Notes under the pieces: model-generated
Database searches by the model: none
Told to the model about the DNA's origin: nothing
The model's input: the letters and a program-made list of their open reading frames with translations, nothing else
In this document: one piece after another, positions 43,364-52,683 of the stretch
Position numbering within the stretch: position 1 is the first letter of the stretch
Layout of the letters: each line of letters opens with the position of its first letter
Made by a program: the position numbers and the translations under genes
DNA from: Aliiroseovarius sp. S1123
GTDB lineage: Bacteria; Pseudomonadota; Alphaproteobacteria; Rhodobacterales; Rhodobacteraceae
Assembly (NCBI RefSeq): GCF_023015885.1
Contig: NZ_JALKBE010000008.1
Coordinates: 81,683-145,682 of the forward strand
Direction of reading: 5' to 3'
Length of the DNA stretch: 64,000 nt

Positions 43364-43735
43364 ATGCGGCTTCTTTCGCTTCTGACATGGTACCACAGTG
43401 AGACGATCGGAACCTGGCTGTTCACCCGCCGTAAAGGCGTGAAAGTCGGGCAAGACGATCAGGGAAACGTCTTCTATCGCAATCAGGACGACAGCCGCCG
43501 CTGGGTGATCTATAACGGCGAGCCCGAGGCTAGCCGCGTCAGCCCCGATTGGCATGGCTGGCTGCATCACACGTTCGACAATTGCCCGGAAGACAAGCCG
43601 CTGGCCCACAAAGAGTGGGAAAAGCCGCATCAGGACAACCTGACGGGTACGGTGTTGGCCTATGCGCCTGTTGGGTCCCTGCGTCAGGCCGCCCCGGCCG
43701 AGCGTAGCGACTATGACGCTTGGCAGCCCGAATAA
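43364..43735 (+). CDS. NADH:ubiquinone oxidoreductase NDUFA12-like (B17.2) accessory subunit
   Basis: Accessory subunit of respiratory complex I, found in alphaproteobacteria and mitochondria. Signature pieces are [39 protein letters not shown], and [12 protein letters not shown], as expected for the family. 123 residues. In this group of bacteria the gene usually stands apart from nuo, next to mlaD and DUF2155, as it does here. Confidence 0.93.
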   Translation: MRLLSLLTWYHSETIGTWLFTRRKGVKVGQDDQGNVFYRNQDDSRRWVIYNGEPEASRVSPDWHGWLHHTFDNCPEDKPLAHKEWEKPHQDNLTGTVLAYAPVGSLRQAAPAERSDYDAWQPE

Positions 43736-43780
43736 GCCGGACAAGTCCACCGATCAGCGAGTACACGAGGGTCGTTTCCT

Positions 43781-44239
43781 ATGAGCAATAGCCACACAAC
43801 CGAGGTCGTGACCGGCAGCATCGTGCTGGTGGTTGCTGTTGGGTTCCTGCTGTATGCGGGCCAGATCGTGGGTCTGTCCGGGACAGGGACGACGAATAGC
43901 TATACCGCCTCCTTCCGCACGGCAGACGGTATCTCGATTGGGACGGATGTGCGTCTGGGCGGCGTTAAAGTCGGCGCCGTGACCGACATCACACTGAACC
44001 CGGACACGTTCCGCGCGGATGCGGATTTCACGGTGCAGTCGGATGTGGCTTTGCCGGAAGACACCGCCATCATCATCTCGTCCGAGGGGCTTTTAGGTGG
44101 CAACTACGTCGAGCTTCTGCCCGGCGGATCGCCTTTCAACCTGGAACCCGGCGCCGAGATTGAAGACACTCAGGGCTCGGTCAGCCTTGTGCAGTTGCTG
44201 CTGAAATACGTCGCTGGTGGCGAGGATAGCGCCGAGTGA
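43781..44239 (+). CDS. mlaD: MlaD-type MCE domain protein, outer-membrane lipid asymmetry
   Basis: Membrane-anchored periplasmic protein of the Mla phospholipid transport system. One N-terminal helix (about residues 8-30, TGSIVLVVAVGFLLYAGQIV) anchors an MCE domain with IGTDVRLGGVKVGAV and ISSEGLLGGNYVEL. 152 residues, normal. Other mla genes are not in this window. Its stop overlaps the start of the DUF2155 gene (GTGA). Confidence 0.93.
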   Translation: MSNSHTTEVVTGSIVLVVAVGFLLYAGQIVGLSGTGTTNSYTASFRTADGISIGTDVRLGGVKVGAVTDITLNPDTFRADADFTVQSDVALPEDTAIIISSEGLLGGNYVELLPGGSPFNLEPGAEIEDTQGSVSLVQLLLKYVAGGEDSAE

Positions 44240-44595
44240 TCCGTGCCGCTGTAACCCTGTCCGCCGCCCTGTTCGCGGCCAGCACGGCTTGGGCTGAAAC
44301 CGCCAAGGCGTCAGGTGCGTTCTTGCGCGGGTTGGACAAGGTGTCGGGCACGCCCGTGGACTTCAAGATGAATGTGGGCGACACGGTCGAGCTGGGCCGC
44401 CTGCGCGTCACGTTGGGCGAATGCCGCTATCCCACCGACAACCCCTCGGGCGACGCTTTTGCGTGGCTGGTGGTGCGCGATGGCAATGCGGAAGAAACCA
44501 CGTTTGAAGGCTGGATGATCGCATCCTCGCCCGCGCTGAACGCCCTAGATCACCCGCGTTATGACGTCTGGGTGCTGCGCTGCGTCACCGAATAA
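44236..44595 (+). CDS. DUF2155 domain periplasmic protein
   Basis: Small exported protein of unknown function. A signal peptide (about residues 1-20, ending AWA-E) is followed by the DUF2155 domain with [22 protein letters not shown], cited for its conserved L-D-K-x-x-x-x-x-x-x-F-x-x-x-x-G start, and ECRYPTDNP plus [21 protein letters not shown] later. 119 residues. The start is GTG, coupled to mlaD. Its 3' end overlaps the convergent aat gene by 37 bases. Two cysteines (ECRY and LRCV) may form a disulfide. Confidence 0.9.
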   Translation: MIRAAVTLSAALFAASTAWAETAKASGAFLRGLDKVSGTPVDFKMNVGDTVELGRLRVTLGECRYPTDNPSGDAFAWLVVRDGNAEETTFEGWMIASSPALNALDHPRYDVWVLRCVTE

Positions 44596-45209
44596 GCGTC
44601 GGGCAGGGGGCGACTTGTCAGGTCGGCCTGACCCTCTAACGCATTTCTTAACAGTTGATGATAGGCCGCGCGTGGGATCTCGACCGCGCCTAAACTGGCC
44701 AAGTGCGGGGTCAGGAACTGGGTGTCGAACAGCGTGAAGCCACACGCCCGCAGATGGGTCACCAGATAGGCCAGCGCAATTTTTGACGCATCCCGGCGGC
44801 GCGAGAACATGCTTTCTCCGAAGAATGCGCCGCCCAAACTCACGCCATAGACGCCACCGACCAGATCGTCGCCCTCCCACAGTTCAAGCGAATGGGCATG
44901 TCCCATCTTGTGCAGCTGTTCATACAGCGCGAAGATCGTGTCGTTGATCCAGGTTTCGTCCCGGTCAGCACAGCCCGCAACCGTCCCCGCGAAATCTTTG
45001 TTCAGCGTGACCTGATAGGGCGTGCGGTGGATCGTACGGGCAAGGCTTCGCGAGATGTGAAAGCCGTCCAGCGGGAAGACCCCGCGAAGCTTTGGATCAA
45101 CCCAGAAGACCTCGGGATCATCGCGCCCTTCAGCCATGGGAAATACGCCCATGGAATAGGCTTTCAACAATAACTCAGCAGTTAAAGGAGGAGAGGTGGG
45201 GTGGGCCAA
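44559..45209 (-). CDS. aat: Leucyl/phenylalanyl-tRNA--protein transferase
   Basis: Adds Leu or Phe to the N-terminus of proteins with basic N-terminal residues, marking them for ClpAP degradation. [59 protein letters not shown] and [12 protein letters not shown] are hallmark segments, cited in parts by their W-x-x-P-x-x-R-G and G-E-S-M-F-S motifs. 216 residues. The start is a TTG at 45209 with AAGGG just before it; it follows accC by 6 bases, so it is part of the accB-accC-aat transcript. Confidence 0.95.
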   Translation of the reverse strand: MAHPTSPPLTAELLLKAYSMGVFPMAEGRDDPEVFWVDPKLRGVFPLDGFHISRSLARTIHRTPYQVTLNKDFAGTVAGCADRDETWINDTIFALYEQLHKMGHAHSLELWEGDDLVGGVYGVSLGGAFFGESMFSRRRDASKIALAYLVTHLRACGFTLFDTQFLTPHLASLGAVEIPRAAYHQLLRNALEGQADLTSRPLPDAYSVTQRSTQTS

Positions 45210-45215
45210 TGGCCC

Positions 45216-46568
45216 TTACCCCATGTTTTCATCCAGCCAGCGTTCCAGCCAGTGGATATTGTAATTACCCGATTGGATGTCCGCCTCGGCCAGCAGCTTG
45301 TCAAACAGCGGGACGGTGGTATCGATCCCGTCGATGATCAGTTCCCCCAATGCGCGGCTTAGACGTGCCAGCGCCTCGGGACGGTCGCGGCCATGCACGA
45401 TCAGCTTGCCGATCAGGCTGTCGTAATAGGGCGGGATCGAATAGCCATCATACAGAGCGCTATCCATCCGTACACCCAGACCGCCGGGGGCGTGGTACTG
45501 GGTAATCTTGCCCGGGCTGGGGGTGAAGTTCGGTAGACGCTCGGCGTTCAGGCGCACTTCGATCGCGTGGCCGTTCACTTCCAGATCAGATTGCGCGAAG
45601 GACAGGGGGTAGCCTTCCGCCACACGGATCTGTTCCCGAACCAGATCGACACCAAAGATGGACTCGGTCACAGGGTGTTCCACTTGCAGACGGGTGTTCA
45701 TCTCAATGAAATAGAACTCGCCATCTTCATAGAGGAATTCGATCGTACCAGCACCGGAATAGCCCATCTCGGCAACGGCATTGGCGCAGATCGAGCCGAT
45801 CCGCTCGCGTTCTTCCGGGCTGATCGAGGGGCCGGGGGCCTCTTCGAAGACCTTCTGGTGACGACGCTGTAGCGAGCAGTCGCGTTCCGCCAGATGCACG
45901 CCACCGCCTTGGCCATCGCCAAAGACCTGAACTTCGATGTGACGCGGTTTCTGGAGGTATTTCTCCATATACACTTCGTCATTGCCGAAGGCGGCTTTCG
46001 CTTCCGAACGGGCGGTGGAAAATGCTGTGTCGATATCGGCTTCGGTCTCGGCCACTTTCATGCCGCGCCCACCACCACCGGCGGTCGCTTTGATGATGAC
46101 CGGATAGCCCATCTCGGCCGCAGTCTTGCGCGCGTTTTCGATGTCGGGAACGCCACCGTCCGAGCCCGGAACAACCGGGATGCCCAGTTTGATCGCGGTG
46201 TCTTTCGCGGTGATCTTGTCGCCCATCATGCGGATGTGCGCGGCCGAGGGGCCGATGAAAGTGATCTCGTGATCTTCCAGCGCTTTCACGAAGGTCGCGT
46301 TTTCTGACAGGAAGCCGTAACCGGGGTGCACAGCTTGCGCGCCGGTGATTTCGCACGCGGCGATAATTGCGGGGATCGACAGATAGCTGTCGGTGCCGGC
46401 GTTGGGGCCGATACAGACACTTTCATCTGCCATGCGCACATGCATTGCGTCCACGTCAGCGGTCGAATGCACGGCAACGGTCTTGATGCCCATCTCGCGG
46501 GCAGCTCGGATCACGCGCAGCGCAATCTCGCCCCGGTTGGCAATCAGGATTTTATCGAATTGGGCCAT
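45216..46568 (-). CDS. accC: Acetyl-CoA carboxylase, biotin carboxylase subunit
   Basis: ATP-dependent carboxylation of the biotin on AccB, the first committed step of fatty acid synthesis. It starts [22 protein letters not shown]-grasp features include [15 protein letters not shown] and the biotin carboxylase [12 protein letters not shown] segment, with [16 protein letters not shown] for Mg and bicarbonate binding. 450 residues, normal. It lies 10 bases after accB. Confidence 0.98.
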   Translation of the reverse strand: MAQFDKILIANRGEIALRVIRAAREMGIKTVAVHSTADVDAMHVRMADESVCIGPNAGTDSYLSIPAIIAACEITGAQAVHPGYGFLSENATFVKALEDHEITFIGPSAAHIRMMGDKITAKDTAIKLGIPVVPGSDGGVPDIENARKTAAEMGYPVIIKATAGGGGRGMKVAETEADIDTAFSTARSEAKAAFGNDEVYMEKYLQKPRHIEVQVFGDGQGGGVHLAERDCSLQRRHQKVFEEAPGPSISPEERERIGSICANAVAEMGYSGAGTIEFLYEDGEFYFIEMNTRLQVEHPVTESIFGVDLVREQIRVAEGYPLSFAQSDLEVNGHAIEVRLNAERLPNFTPSPGKITQYHAPGGLGVRMDSALYDGYSIPPYYDSLIGKLIVHGRDRPEALARLSRALGELIIDGIDTTVPLFDKLLAEADIQSGNYNIHWLERWLDENMG

Positions 46569-46578
46569 GATCCGCCCC

Positions 46579-47070
46579 TTATTCGATGATCATCAGCGGC
46601 GCGCCAAATTCGACCGGCGAGCCATCTTCGACCAGAATGCGGGTTACTTTACCTGCGCGCGGGGCCGGGATCTGGTTCATCGTCTTCATCGCTTCGATGA
46701 TCAGAACGGTTTGGCCTTCGGACACGGTGTCGCCCACGTTGACAAATGCCGGGCTGCCAGGCTCGGCTTGCAAATAAGCAGTGCCGACCATTGGCGAGGG
46801 TACAGCGCCGGGGTGGCTTGCCGGATCATTCGAGGCTGCCGCCGGAGCTTCTGCGGCAGGCGCGGCTGCCGGAGCAGCAGGCGCAGGGGCCGCAGCGACA
46901 GGCGCAGCGATCTGTTGAACGACCTCTTTTGCGCGGCTGACGCGCACGTTCAGACTGTCGTTTTCGCCATAGTCGCGCATGACTTCCAGCTCGGTCAGGT
47001 CGTTTTCCTGAAGCAGTTTCGCCAGTGCTTCGATGAATGCCACATCGGTGTCGTGATTTTTCTTGGCCAT
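46579..47070 (-). CDS. accB: Acetyl-CoA carboxylase biotin carboxyl carrier protein
   Basis: Carries biotin between the carboxylase and carboxyltransferase. An N-terminal domain (to about residue 60) is joined by an Ala/Pro-rich linker to the biotinyl domain, with the modified lysine K129 in EAMKTMNQI. The start at 47070 (MAKKNHD) has GAGG upstream; a longer frame to 47127 is not needed. 163 residues. Confidence 0.97.
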   Translation of the reverse strand: MAKKNHDTDVAFIEALAKLLQENDLTELEVMRDYGENDSLNVRVSRAKEVVQQIAAPVAAAPAPAAPAAAPAAEAPAAASNDPASHPGAVPSPMVGTAYLQAEPGSPAFVNVGDTVSEGQTVLIIEAMKTMNQIPAPRAGKVTRILVEDGSPVEFGAPLMIIE

Positions 47071-47198
47071 GGGTCCTCGCCCTAGATTGTCTGCCTGTCT
47101 ATCTATGCAGGCTTTGTGTCTTTGCAACGCTTATAAGACGCTACGTAAGGGGAGAAAAGCAAGAAGGGCGGCGAAATCGGATATTCGCCCGAATTCTG

Positions 47199-47645
47199 TC
47201 AGGAATTCTGGGTGGCCTCCGCGGAAAACGGGTCATTAGACTGGGGCGACGTGTCCTTCTGACGGATCTCGGGCGCAGCTAGCGCTTTTTCCGCGTCGGC
47301 GGCCGGTTCAGACTGAGGCGCGCGGTCACCTGACAGCGATCGCGCCAACTCGATCTTCGCCAAACGCTGGTGCAGCGCGCGTTCCATTTCCAGCACATTC
47401 ATCTGAAAGGTCGGCGGTGGCCCAACCGGCTGGTTCGGATCCGGAGGCGGCTCGATCGCATCGGGTTGTCGCCCTTCGCTCAATGCCTGCGTGTTGCCAT
47501 GCTCCTGCGTGTTGTGCGGATCCGCGCGGGTTTCGCCAGCGGTCGGCGATTTTTCCACGCGGTTCGGGTCAGGGGCCGGTCGCGTCGGCCGCTGCGCCAT
47601 CAATGTGGCCTGCGCCCCCAAAGGGGACAGTACTGTAAATTCCAT
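47199..47645 (-). CDS. Hypothetical protein, proline-rich and probably disordered
   Basis: 148 residues, not recognised. Low in hydrophobic segments, rich in Pro, Gln and charged residues, with one helical part around NVLEMERALHQRLAKIELARSL. GGAG lies 5 bases before the ATG at 47645, which supports translation; the frame remains open upstream over the neighbouring regulator gene, and that extension is rejected. It lies between accB and a LuxR-type regulator, on the same strand as both. Confidence 0.6.
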   Translation of the reverse strand: MEFTVLSPLGAQATLMAQRPTRPAPDPNRVEKSPTAGETRADPHNTQEHGNTQALSEGRQPDAIEPPPDPNQPVGPPPTFQMNVLEMERALHQRLAKIELARSLSGDRAPQSEPAADAEKALAAPEIRQKDTSPQSNDPFSAEATQNS

Positions 47646-47764
47646 CTTTAGCTCCGTTGACTTCGGAGCCCCCACCACTTGGCAGTTTATTCGGTCAAGT
47701 GTTGCCAGAATCTTAAGAATTGGTGGGGAAAATTCACGAAGGTTAACGTGGTCTGAACGAAGGC

Positions 47765-48307
47765 TTAAAGCGGCATGCCCGAGAATTTCGCCACAAGCTC
47801 GGGCAGTTTGCGTGCCCCAAACTTCTGTAACAGCCGTGCGCGATGCGCTTCGACCGTGCGATAGCTTAGCCCCAACGTCAGGCCAATTTCTTTCGAAGTT
47901 TTGCCCTGACAGGTCAGGATCGCCACGTCGCGTTCGCGCGGGGTCAGCTCGACGACGGGGCGTTCGGCGGACAGGTCCGCGAAGCTCCAAACCCCTTGTC
48001 TGAAAGGGTCATCGGGCGTCAGGCTGGTGCCACGCACACGGCACCAGAACATATCACCGTCCAAGCGCCGCATGATGCGTTCGTCTTCATATCGTCCTGT
48101 CTCGCGCAGGATGTCACCGCCGACATCCGCCACTTTTTCATAGTCTTTCAGGGACGGGTACAAGCGTTCCAGCGGCATGTCTTTGAAGCTGTCGACCTCG
48201 GCCCCGAACATCTCGGCAAAGCGCAAGTTGCATTGGCGCACGATCCTGTTTTCGGTCAGCGCAAGCCCTGTGGGCGCGTACATGAAGGCAAGATCCATCT
48301 GGGTCAT
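47765..48307 (-). CDS. PAS - LuxR-type HTH transcriptional regulator
   Basis: Predicted DNA-binding regulator. Residues about 5-110 are a PAS-like sensor (GLALTENRIVRQCNLRFAEMFG, with the N-x-x-F-x-x-x-F/G pattern, then RRLDGDMFWCRVRG). The C-terminal LuxR/GerE domain is clear: LTPRERDVAILTCQGKTSKEI, then GLSYRTVEAHRARLLQKFG. About 180 residues from the ATG at 48307; a TTG at 48379 would add 24. Divergent from the acyl-CoA synthetase gene, which it may regulate. Confidence 0.82.
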   Translation of the reverse strand: MTQMDLAFMYAPTGLALTENRIVRQCNLRFAEMFGAEVDSFKDMPLERLYPSLKDYEKVADVGGDILRETGRYEDERIMRRLDGDMFWCRVRGTSLTPDDPFRQGVWSFADLSAERPVVELTPRERDVAILTCQGKTSKEIGLTLGLSYRTVEAHRARLLQKFGARKLPELVAKFSGMPL

Positions 48308-48427
48308 GGCCCCACTCTGCCAAAGCTTTGACGACAATTCAAACAGTTGCGTAGTTTTACGGGGCTTGCGTGGAAACAAATTGTCGTCCGATAGTCATTT
48401 GGTTGATCATGGCGAAAGAGAGGTCTC

Positions 48428-49933
48428 ATGAATCTGGCACATTGGCTAGAGCGCACGGCGCAGGTGAATGGCGACCGGCCGGCGGTGTTTCGAGGGGCCG
48501 AGCAGGTCTTTACCTATGACGGTTTCTTCCGCGCCGCGCAGGGGCTGGCGGCGGGATTGGCTGCGCGTGGTGTCGGGCCGGGCGACCGAGTGGCCTTGTT
48601 CATGAAGAACTGCCCGCAATATTTGCTGGGGTTTTACGGCGTGTGGGGGCTGGGCGCGGCGGTCGTTCCGATCAATGCCAAGCTACATCCGAAAGAGGCG
48701 GCTTTTATCATTGAAAATTCGGGTGCCAAGCTGGTCTTGGTCACAGATGATCTGGCGGACGGGCTTACTGGTGTGACTGAAACGCCGCTGATCCACGTCG
48801 AACGTCCCGAATTTGTCGAACTATTCATGCACGAGCCGCTGCCGGTGGCCGAGCGCGCGGGGTCTGATTTGGCGTGGCTGTTCTATACCTCCGGCACAAC
48901 CGGGCAGCCCAAGGGCGTTTATATCAGTCACGACATGATCCGGTCGACCTCGTTGTCCTATTTGTTGGACTGCGATGACGTCTCGCCCGATGACGGGGTC
49001 TTTTACATGGCGCCGATGAGCCACGGGGCGGGGATCTATTCACCAATCCACGTGGCGCGCGGGGCACGGCACATCACACCTGCCTCGGGCGGGTTTGATG
49101 AGATCGAGTTGCTGGACACGGCTGAGGCGCAAGGCCCGCTTCAGATGTTTATGGCGCCCACGATGGTGCGGCGGTTTACCGATATCGCCAAGGCTGCTGG
49201 GCGTCGCGGCGAGGGGATCAAGACCATCGTCTATGGCGGTGGACCCATGTATCTGGCGGATATTGAAGAGGCCGTCGATTGGTTCGGCCCGCGCTTCGTG
49301 CAGATCTATGGGCAAGGCGAGTGCCCGATGGCGATTACCGCGCTGTCGCGCGCTGAAGTGGCCGACCGTAAGCATCCGCGCTGGCGCGAAAGACTGGCCT
49401 CGGTCGGACGGGCACAAAGCGTGGTCGAGGTGCGGATCGGGGACGAGGCCGGGCAGCCTTTGCCACCCGGCGAGGTGGGCGAGATCATGGTGCGCGGCAC
49501 CCCCGTCATGCCTGGTTATTGGAATAATCCTGACGCCACCACGAAAACGCTGGTGGATGGCTGGCTGATGACCGGAGACATGGGGTTTCTGGATGAAGAC
49601 GGATATCTGACCATGCGGGATCGTTCGAAGGATGTAATCATCTCGGGTGGGACAAATATCTATCCGCGCGAGGTTGAAGAGGCGCTTTTAACCCACCCGG
49701 ATGTACACGAGGTTAGCGTGGTTGGACGCCCAAGTGCGGAGTGGGGCGAAGACGTTGTGGCGTTTGTTGTGCTGGCAAAAGGGGTCGCGCTGAACGAATC
49801 CGCGCTGGACGCGCATTGCTTGGAAAACATCGCCCGGTTCAAACGGCCCAAAGCCTATACCGTGCTGTCTGAGCTGCCCAAGAACAACTATGGCAAGGTG
49901 CTGAAAACCGAGCTGCGCAAGATGTGCGACTAA
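48428..49933 (+). CDS. AMP-dependent acyl-CoA synthetase / acid-CoA ligase
   Basis: Activates a carboxylic acid via an acyl-adenylate to a CoA thioester. The AMP-binding motif YTSGTTGQPKG, YGQGECP, the hinge region DRSKDVIISGGTNIYPREVEE and the C-terminal lysine in PKNNYGKVLKTEL are all intact. 501 residues, typical for medium-chain or aromatic-acid ligases. The substrate is not predictable here. Divergent from the PAS-LuxR gene; followed by a strong terminator. Confidence 0.92.
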   Translation: MNLAHWLERTAQVNGDRPAVFRGAEQVFTYDGFFRAAQGLAAGLAARGVGPGDRVALFMKNCPQYLLGFYGVWGLGAAVVPINAKLHPKEAAFIIENSGAKLVLVTDDLADGLTGVTETPLIHVERPEFVELFMHEPLPVAERAGSDLAWLFYTSGTTGQPKGVYISHDMIRSTSLSYLLDCDDVSPDDGVFYMAPMSHGAGIYSPIHVARGARHITPASGGFDEIELLDTAEAQGPLQMFMAPTMVRRFTDIAKAAGRRGEGIKTIVYGGGPMYLADIEEAVDWFGPRFVQIYGQGECPMAITALSRAEVADRKHPRWRERLASVGRAQSVVEVRIGDEAGQPLPPGEVGEIMVRGTPVMPGYWNNPDATTKTLVDGWLMTGDMGFLDEDGYLTMRDRSKDVIISGGTNIYPREVEEALLTHPDVHEVSVVGRPSAEWGEDVVAFVVLAKGVALNESALDAHCLENIARFKRPKAYTVLSELPKNNYGKVLKTELRKMCD

Positions 49934-49935
49934 AA

Positions 49936-49961
49936 AAGGCGCGCCGTTTCGGGCGCGCCTT
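49936..49961 (+). terminator. Hairpin terminator after the acyl-CoA synthetase gene
   Basis: AAGGCGCGCC (49936-49945), loop GTTTCG, GGCGCGCCTT (49952-49961), a perfect 10-bp stem preceded by an A-run. It sits between convergent genes and could serve both directions. Confidence 0.8.
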
Positions 49962-49983
49962 GTGCGTCGTCATGATGTCCAGA

Positions 49984-50268
49984 TCAGACCGGGCAGGGCT
50001 CCTGACGATAGGTGCCGTCGCCATTCGAGTAGGCGCACATGTTGGTGTGATAGTTGCGGGCCACCATGATGCCTGCGGCAGCGCCGGCCAGCGTGGTCAG
50101 AACCGTCCAGTTCCTGTTGGCTCCGATGGCGTTCGCGGTGATCAGGCCAGCGCTGATCCCGGCGACACCGCCGATGATGGTTTTCTCTTGATCGGTCAGT
50201 GGGCGGCTCATACAGGCGGTCAGAGCCAGAGAGGCGACGCAGGCAAGGGTCAGTGCGGATTTCTTCAT
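49984..50268 (-). CDS. Small lipoprotein with glycine-rich membrane segment
   Basis: 94 residues. The lipoprotein signal peptide ends in the lipobox LTAC (about residue 19). A glycine/alanine-rich helix follows (IIGGVAGISAGLITANAIGAN and TLAGAAAGIMV), reminiscent of glycine-zipper proteins, then a C-terminal part with two cysteines. GGAGG precedes the ATG. Function unknown; an envelope protein is likely. Confidence 0.82.
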   Translation of the reverse strand: MKKSALTLACVASLALTACMSRPLTDQEKTIIGGVAGISAGLITANAIGANRNWTVLTTLAGAAAGIMVARNYHTNMCAYSNGDGTYRQEPCPV

Positions 50269-50553
50269 GTTATCCTCCAGGATGAAAGGCTGTTTTCATA
50301 CTCTTTCTAGGGGATTTTCAGGTCAAGGACACAAAGCGGCGCATCGCGGCCAGAACCCGGCAGGATATTGCCACTCGACTGGGGTGGTGTTTCCAATAGG
50401 CTTGTTAATGTGTCTCTGCAGTCATGTTCATCTTTGAAAAAGTTGTGTTAAGGCGCTACAAAGGCGCAATCTTTTTGTAAACAGACTTGGGGTGTTGCGG
50501 AGTAAGTTGAAAATGCCGCTCGCCCTCATTAACGCAAGGCAAAGTGACGACGT

Positions 50554-51894
50554 ATGCCGCATTCCAGACTGACCGGAAGCCGAATTCGTGAACGCAGGCT
50601 GGTGTTGGGCCAAAAGCAGGCCGCACTTGCCAAGGACGTCGGGATATCCGCCGCCTATCTGAACCTGATCGAGCATAACCGCCGTCGCGTGGGTGACAGC
50701 CTGCTCGAGGCGCTGGCGAAGGCATTGAAAACCGATCCCGCGGTGCTGGCGGAAGGTGCCGAGGCTGCGTTGCTGGGTGCGCTGAGCGAGGCGGACAAGC
50801 GGCTGCCGCAAGCACAGGCCGAGCTGGACCGGTCAGAAGATTTTGCGGGCCGGTTCCCCGGCTGGGCGTCGCTTGTCATGGCGCAGAACCAACGGATCCA
50901 AGAGCTTGAACAGATGGTCGAGGCCCTGTCTGACCGCTTGACCCATGACCCGGAATTGGCAGCGTCCTTGCACGAAGTGATCTCGGCGGTGACGGCGATC
51001 CGGTCGACGGCTGCCATTCTGTCCGGCGGAGGTGAGGTCGATCAAGAGTGGCAGGACCGCTTTCTGCGCAACATGCGAGACGAGGGGATGCGCCTATCCA
51101 GCGCCGCGCAGGGCCTGGTCGAGTTTCTGGACGCGGGCAGCAGCGAAGAGGCCGTTCCCATCGGCCCGTCGGAAGAGCTGGCAACGTTCTTGGATGGCAA
51201 CGCCCACTATTTCCCAAACCTCGAATGCCCATCGGCGTGGAAAGCCAATGCACGTGATCAGGCGATTGCGACCATCATCGCGGAAAGCGCGGCTCTGACC
51301 TCGCGTGAGGCACAGGACATGGCGCGCCAATTTCTGATTCAGTATGTGCGGGATGCGGAAGCCATGCCCATGCAAGCGTTCCAGACAGCGCGTTCAGCGC
51401 TTGGTTGGGATCCGGCGGCCTTGGCGCGCGAGTTTCGGCAATCGCTGCCGTCTGTCATGCGGCGCATCGCGTTTCTGCCGGCAGGTTCGGATGGGACCGT
51501 CGCTGGGTTGATCAGCTGTGATGGGGCGGGCGCGCTGGTGCTGCGCAAGGCTGTGCCGGGGTTTGCTCTGCCGCGCTTTGGTGCTGCCTGTCCCTATTGG
51601 CCGCTCTTCCAAGCATTGGCCCAGCCGGAAAGGCCCATGCGTGCCGTTGTGCGCCAGCCGGGTGGAGCGCGGCGGCGTCACGTCTGTCAGGCTATCTCTG
51701 TCCAACAGGAAGCACCGTCTTTTGATCGCCCCCCAGTTTATGAAGCCTACATGCTGATCCGCGAGCTAGATGACGCGCTGGATGGCGAAGCGATGTCTCA
51801 TGCCACCCCGATCGAGGTCGGATCCACCTGCCGGGTGTGCCCCCGGACCGACTGTGCCGCCCGCCGCGAGGCGACAATTCTGTCGGCCGGGTGA
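50554..51894 (+). CDS. XRE-family regulator with DUF2083 (ScfR-like)
   Basis: Transcriptional regulator. An N-terminal XRE HTH (RIRERRLVLGQKQAALAKDVGISAAYLNLIEHNRR, cited by its G-I-S-x-x-Y-L-N-x-I-E core) is followed by a coiled region and a stretch at about residues 130-190 (LHEVISAVTAIRSTAAIL) that looks like a histidine-kinase dimerisation helix pair with a conserved H. The C-terminal half resembles DUF2083 of short-chain-fatty-acid regulators and ends with a cysteine cluster CRVCPRTDC. 446 residues. Upstream of a response regulator and a symporter-kinase gene, but 120 bases separate it from the former. Confidence 0.82.
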   Translation: MPHSRLTGSRIRERRLVLGQKQAALAKDVGISAAYLNLIEHNRRRVGDSLLEALAKALKTDPAVLAEGAEAALLGALSEADKRLPQAQAELDRSEDFAGRFPGWASLVMAQNQRIQELEQMVEALSDRLTHDPELAASLHEVISAVTAIRSTAAILSGGGEVDQEWQDRFLRNMRDEGMRLSSAAQGLVEFLDAGSSEEAVPIGPSEELATFLDGNAHYFPNLECPSAWKANARDQAIATIIAESAALTSREAQDMARQFLIQYVRDAEAMPMQAFQTARSALGWDPAALAREFRQSLPSVMRRIAFLPAGSDGTVAGLISCDGAGALVLRKAVPGFALPRFGAACPYWPLFQALAQPERPMRAVVRQPGGARRRHVCQAISVQQEAPSFDRPPVYEAYMLIRELDDALDGEAMSHATPIEVGSTCRVCPRTDCAARREATILSAG

Positions 51895-52014
51895 ATTTGT
51901 CGACTTTTCAACGTCGCAACGCTGCCGTTCAGACGTGTTTTGCTTGATTGCAGCCGTGATCTTGGCGATAGTCGCTGGACGGTGCGGATATGCCGCATCC
52001 CGGGGGAGGGGCTT

Positions 52015-52383
52015 ATGACAAGACAGGTGCTGGTCATCGAGGATGAACCGAACATCGCCGAGGCCATCAGCTTTATCCTAAGTCGCGATGGCTGGAGTGT
52101 CTCAACCCATGCCAGTGGGACCACCGCGGTTCAGGCCGTGCGCGACGCGAAACCTGACGTGCTGATCCTTGATGTTATGCTGCCGGGTAAGTCAGGCTAT
52201 GATATTTTGCAGGATTTACGCAGCGCCGATGATACTCGTGCACTTCCAGTTCTGATGTTGACCGCACGCGGGCAGAAGACCGACCGAGAGCTGGCCGAGC
52301 GACTGGGGGTGAACCGGTTCATGACAAAACCCTTCTCGAACTCGGAAATGCTGACAAACCTACGCGAGTTGGTCGGGGGCTGA
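52015..52383 (+). CDS. Single-domain response regulator
   Basis: CheY-like receiver with no output domain. The acidic pocket is E9-D10, the phosphoacceptor D53 (ILDVMLPGKSG), the conserved Thr lies in MLTARG and the Lys in FMTKPF. 122 residues. GGGGGAGGGG precedes the ATG. It is followed by a small membrane protein and the large symporter-histidine kinase, its likely phosphodonor. Confidence 0.92.
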   Translation: MTRQVLVIEDEPNIAEAISFILSRDGWSVSTHASGTTAVQAVRDAKPDVLILDVMLPGKSGYDILQDLRSADDTRALPVLMLTARGQKTDRELAERLGVNRFMTKPFSNSEMLTNLRELVGG

Positions 52384-52389
52384 CCGCGC

Positions 52390-52683
52390 ATGAGGTCCCC
52401 GCGTGAACCCCTGTTCCTTGCGCGCCAAAGCTATCGCCGGCGCCGGATCGAGGATGCCGCGCGGCTGTTGCCTCTGTTGGGTGTCGTTCTGTTTCTTTTG
52501 CCCTTGATGGTCGGTGGGGTTATCGGCTCGGTGCGCGTTGCGTTTGTTTTCTCGTCCTGGTTCTTTTTGATCCTGTCCGCGATGACCCTTGCGCGTTACC
52601 TTGGGCGTGACACGGGGCAGCGTCCCATCGGATCACAGTCCAAGCCGATTGCCCCATCTGACGATCCCACAGGACCCCTCTGA
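52390..52683 (+). CDS. Small membrane protein between response regulator and histidine kinase
   Basis: 97 residues, two hydrophobic helices (about 25-45 and 50-66) between basic N- and polar C-termini. No family recognised. It overlaps the kinase gene by 1 base (TGATG) and follows the regulator by 6 bases, so it is expressed with them and may be an accessory of the kinase. Confidence 0.78.
   Translation: MRSPREPLFLARQSYRRRRIEDAARLLPLLGVVLFLLPLMVGGVIGSVRVAFVFSSWFFLILSAMTLARYLGRDTGQRPIGSQSKPIAPSDDPTGPL

Noticed and set aside
47646..47990. Upstream extension of the hypothetical protein at 47199
   Set aside because: Arginine-rich out-of-frame translation over the LuxR-type gene; a good ribosome site precedes the ATG at 47645.
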